Below are positions 6,390-7,980 of a stretch of DNA of 7,980 nt, piece after piece. The notes beneath the pieces were generated by a model. It made no database searches, had not been told where the DNA came from, and saw only the letters and a program-made list of their open reading frames with translations. Position numbers and translations under genes: made by a program. Location: the NCBI GenBank assembly GCA_029238555.1, contig JAQWFV010000052.1:1-7980 (forward strand), in the 5' to 3' direction. The DNA is from Flavobacteriaceae bacterium (lineage in GTDB: Bacteria; Bacteroidota; Bacteroidia; Flavobacteriales; Flavobacteriaceae). Each line of letters begins with the position of its first letter. Position 1 is the first letter of the stretch.

Positions 6390-6419
6390 TAAAGATAAAC
6401 AAAAAGAGTCTTTTTAAAA
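6390..6419 (-). promoter_or_regulatory. Possible promoter of the T9SS plug gene
   Basis: On the minus strand TATCTTTA (6397-6390) differs from TAnnTTTG by its last base. A TTTT (6419-6416) stands 18 bp upstream as a possible -33 element. The implied leader is about 15 nt. The spacer between the two elements is almost entirely a 15-bp palindrome (6401-6415). Both elements are imperfect matches in AT-rich DNA. Confidence 0.3.
6401..6415. repeat. Perfect 15-bp palindrome (7-1-7) in the divergent promoter region
   Basis: AAAAAGA at 6401-6407 and TCTTTTT at 6409-6415 are exact reverse complements around a single G. The palindrome lies between the candidate -33 and -7 elements of the plug gene, a usual place for a repressor operator. 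Its A/T runs are common in this AT-rich DNA, so it may be chance. It is too short and lacks a GC core to act as a terminator. Confidence 0.35.
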
Positions 6420-6456
6420 CCCATGAAACGAATCTCTTAAATTTATCATTAATAAT

Positions 6457-6487
6457 TATGAAAACTTTCCTTTATGTGGTAAATTTG
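6457..6487 (+). promoter_or_regulatory. Promoter of the nqr operon
   Basis: TAAATTTG at 6480-6487 matches the -7 consensus TAnnTTTG exactly. TATG at 6457-6460, one base off TTTG, is 19 bp upstream. Transcription would start near 6492-6495, giving a leader of about 30 nt that contains the 6502-6514 palindrome. This is the only good plus-strand candidate in the 153-bp divergent region. It would drive nqrA, nqrB and presumably the remaining nqr genes beyond the window. Confidence 0.55.
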
Positions 6488-6501
6488 TGCCGAATTTTTA
6501 T

Positions 6502-6514
6502 TAACCTAAGGTTA
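6502..6514. repeat. Perfect 13-bp palindrome (6-1-6) in the nqrA leader
   Basis: TAACCT (6502-6507) and AGGTTA (6509-6514) are exact reverse complements around one A. The element lies just downstream of the predicted start of transcription and ends 8 nt before the nqrA ATG, so it could be an operator or could affect ribosome access. As an RNA hairpin it would need an unrealistically small loop unless inner pairs open, so a DNA-binding site is the likelier reading if it has any function. Confidence 0.4.
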
Positions 6515-6522
6515 TTGAACAT

Positions 6523-7872
6523 ATGTCTAAAGACATCCGAATTAAAAAAGGATTGGATATTAAATTGGTAGGTGCTGCAAAGACACAAACCAATCCAACC
6601 AAGCTAAGTGCAACGTATAAGGTTTCATTAGAAGATTTTCACGGTTTAACACCCAAACTCATCGTTAAAGAAGGTGGCGAGGTCAAAGCTGGAGCGCCTT
6701 TGTTTTTTGATAAAAACAACGAGGCCATTCAGGTTGTTTCTCCTGTAAGCGGTGTGCTTACCTCAGTAGAGCGTGGTGCTAGAAGAAGAATTATTTCTTT
6801 GACGGTTACCCCTGGAGCAGATCAATCACCCGTATCTCATGCTGTTTTAGATCTTTCTAAAGCATCCTCAGAAGAGATTAAAAGTTACTTGCTGGCGAGT
6901 GGCTTCTGGCCTTTTGTAAAGCAGAGACCTTACGATGTGGTGGCAGACCCATCACAATCACCAAAGGCTATTTTTGTTTCAGCCCATAACACGGCGCCAC
7001 TAGCAGCAGATTTAGATTATGTACTTGCCGGGCAAGAGGTTTTATTGCAAAAAGCAGTGACTGCTTTAGCAACCCTTACAGCAGGTAAAGTTCATGTGTC
7101 CGTTTCAGGTAACAATGCTCCAATGGCAGGCCTAAAGGATTGTGAAGTACATATGGTATCTGGTCCACATCCTGCTGGTTTGGTCGGTACACAGATCAAT
7201 AAGATTGACCCTATTAATAAAGGAGAGGTGGTATGGACGGTAGCGGCTCAAGATTTATTGATTTTAGGGAACTTATTAGAAACAGGTGTTTTTAACGCTT
7301 CTAGAACCTTTGCCTTAGGCGGTTCGGTGGTAGAAAACCCACAATATTTTACAGCGCTTATTGGTGCAGAATTGTCGCCAATATTAAAAAGTGCCGGAAT
7401 TAATTCAGACAATTTTAGACTGGTAAATGGAGATGTACTCACTGGAAAGACATGCCCTTCTGAAGCTCATTTGGGTTATAAAAACAATTGTGTAGTAGCA
7501 CTTCCAGAGGGAGATGATTATGAGTTTTTTGGTTGGAATAAGCCAGTTTTCAATAAGGTTTCTACTACCAGAGCATTGACATTCTCTTGGCTGTTTCCTA
7601 AGAAAAAATACGATTTAGACACCAATACCAATGGAGAGCACAGGGCATTTGTGGTTACCGGCGGTTATGAAGAAGTATTTCCATTAGATATTTATCCATT
7701 GCAATTGCTTAAATCTTGTATGGTAAAAGATCTAGATGAAATGGAAAACTTAGGTTTATACGAGGTGGCACCAGAGGACTTTGCCTTAACGGAGTTTGTG
7801 TGTATTTCAAAACAACCACACCAGCAGATCATAAGAGAAGGATTAGACTTTTTACAAAAAGAAATAGGTTAA
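6523..7872 (+). CDS. nqrA: Na+-translocating NADH:quinone reductase subunit A
   Basis: NqrA is the cytoplasmic, quinone-associated subunit of Na+-NQR, the six-subunit (NqrA-F) membrane complex that oxidises NADH, reduces quinone and pumps Na+ out of the cell. The 449-residue product has the usual family length. The N-terminal domain carries IKKGLDIKLVG (7-17) and the lipoyl/biotinyl-like hairpin stretch VKEGGEVKAGAPLFFDK to VSPVSGVLTSVERGARR (48-88). Family signatures follow: GFWPFVKQRPYD (127-138), VSGPHPAGLVGTQINKIDP (212-230), ALGGSVVENP (264-273), RLVNGDVLTG (299-308, SLBB-like region), and near the end FPLDIYPLQLLKSCMVKDLDEMENLG (386-411) and LTEFVCISK (422-430). No transmembrane segment is visible, as expected. 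The ATG at 6523 is the natural start: a good promoter and A/T-rich leader lie upstream. The stop is 1 nt before nqrB, so the two genes are co-transcribed. Confidence 0.98.
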   Translation: MSKDIRIKKGLDIKLVGAAKTQTNPTKLSATYKVSLEDFHGLTPKLIVKEGGEVKAGAPLFFDKNNEAIQVVSPVSGVLTSVERGARRRIISLTVTPGADQSPVSHAVLDLSKASSEEIKSYLLASGFWPFVKQRPYDVVADPSQSPKAIFVSAHNTAPLAADLDYVLAGQEVLLQKAVTALATLTAGKVHVSVSGNNAPMAGLKDCEVHMVSGPHPAGLVGTQINKIDPINKGEVVWTVAAQDLLILGNLLETGVFNASRTFALGGSVVENPQYFTALIGAELSPILKSAGINSDNFRLVNGDVLTGKTCPSEAHLGYKNNCVVALPEGDDYEFFGWNKPVFNKVSTTRALTFSWLFPKKKYDLDTNTNGEHRAFVVTGGYEEVFPLDIYPLQLLKSCMVKDLDEMENLGLYEVAPEDFALTEFVCISKQPHQQIIREGLDFLQKEIG

Positions 7873-7873
7873 T

Positions 7874-7980
7874 ATGAGCTTTAAGAACAAATTACACGAA
7901 ATTAAAGAGCAATTAAAAGGGAAGAAGGTTGCTCCTGCTTTTAATGCATTGCACACTTTCTTGTACACCCCTAATGAAAC
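7874..7980 (+). CDS. nqrB: Na+-translocating NADH:quinone reductase subunit B, 5' end only
   Basis: An ATG at 7874, one base after the nqrA stop codon, opens a frame that runs off the right edge after 35 complete codons. The peptide starts MSFKNKLHEIKEQLKGKK and continues AFNALHTFLYTPNE, resembling the NqrB N-terminal amphipathic region that precedes the first membrane helix, where relatives have a similar FYTP motif. NqrB is an integral membrane subunit that carries a covalently bound FMN and lies on the electron path to quinone (family knowledge); the flavin-attachment threonine is outside the window. The call rests on this short match plus its position directly after nqrA. Confidence 0.9.
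   Translation, partial: MSFKNKLHEIKEQLKGKKVAPAFNALHTFLYTPNE

Noticed and set aside
6425..6465. AT-rich stretch between the two divergent promoters, considered as a small RNA or leader peptide
   Set aside because: No hairpin with a U-tract and no open frame with protein-like content was seen there.
7248..7442. 64-codon minus-strand open frame inside nqrA
   Set aside because: It is an antisense shadow over family-conserved nqrA sequence.

Overview
The window looks like ordinary chromosomal DNA from a marine or other salt-adapted member of the Bacteroidota, most likely family Flavobacteriaceae. This rests on protein style (the RsmG, CysM, PruA and T9SS plug sequences), AT-rich intergenic DNA, A-rich stretches instead of Shine-Dalgarno sequences before genes, several -7 elements matching or resembling the Bacteroidota consensus TAnnTTTG, a type IX secretion system (T9SS) component, and a Na+-translocating NADH:quinone reductase locus. 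No mobile element, CRISPR array, tRNA or rRNA was seen, and every gene belongs to a recognisable family.

Layout from left to right. Positions 1-895 (minus strand) hold a membrane fatty acid desaturase cut by the left edge just before its expected third histidine box. A 95-bp divergent gap follows. Positions 991-3292 (plus) are a tightly packed set of three genes: rsmG (16S rRNA m7G527 methyltransferase), cysE (serine O-acetyltransferase) and cysM (cysteine synthase B). The gap between rsmG and cysE is 3 nt, and cysE overlaps cysM by 11 nt. The two cys genes make cysteine from serine in two consecutive steps. A 27-bp perfect hairpin with a 3-nt loop (3293-3349) fills nearly all of the gap between cysM and the convergent pruA, and should terminate transcription from both sides.

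Positions 3354-4988 (minus) are pruA, the NAD-dependent dehydrogenase that finishes proline degradation. Its own promoter-like site lies in the 73-bp gap to the upstream gene. Positions 5062-6369 (minus) encode a secreted DUF5103 protein of the T9SS plug family. A 153-bp divergent region (6370-6522) then holds promoter-like elements for both directions and two short perfect palindromes. Positions 6523-7872 (plus) are nqrA, followed after 1 nt by the start of nqrB, which runs off the right edge.

Functionally the region is housekeeping: lipid desaturation, ribosome modification, cysteine synthesis, proline catabolism (which yields NADH), a T9SS accessory component, and the sodium pump that oxidises NADH. 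I found no convincing undescribed system. The points most worth a second look are the rsmG-cysE-cysM coupling, the serine acetyltransferase tail that lacks the classical CysK-docking isoleucine, the palindrome in the nqrA leader, and a starch-binding-like motif in the C-terminal part of the T9SS plug protein.
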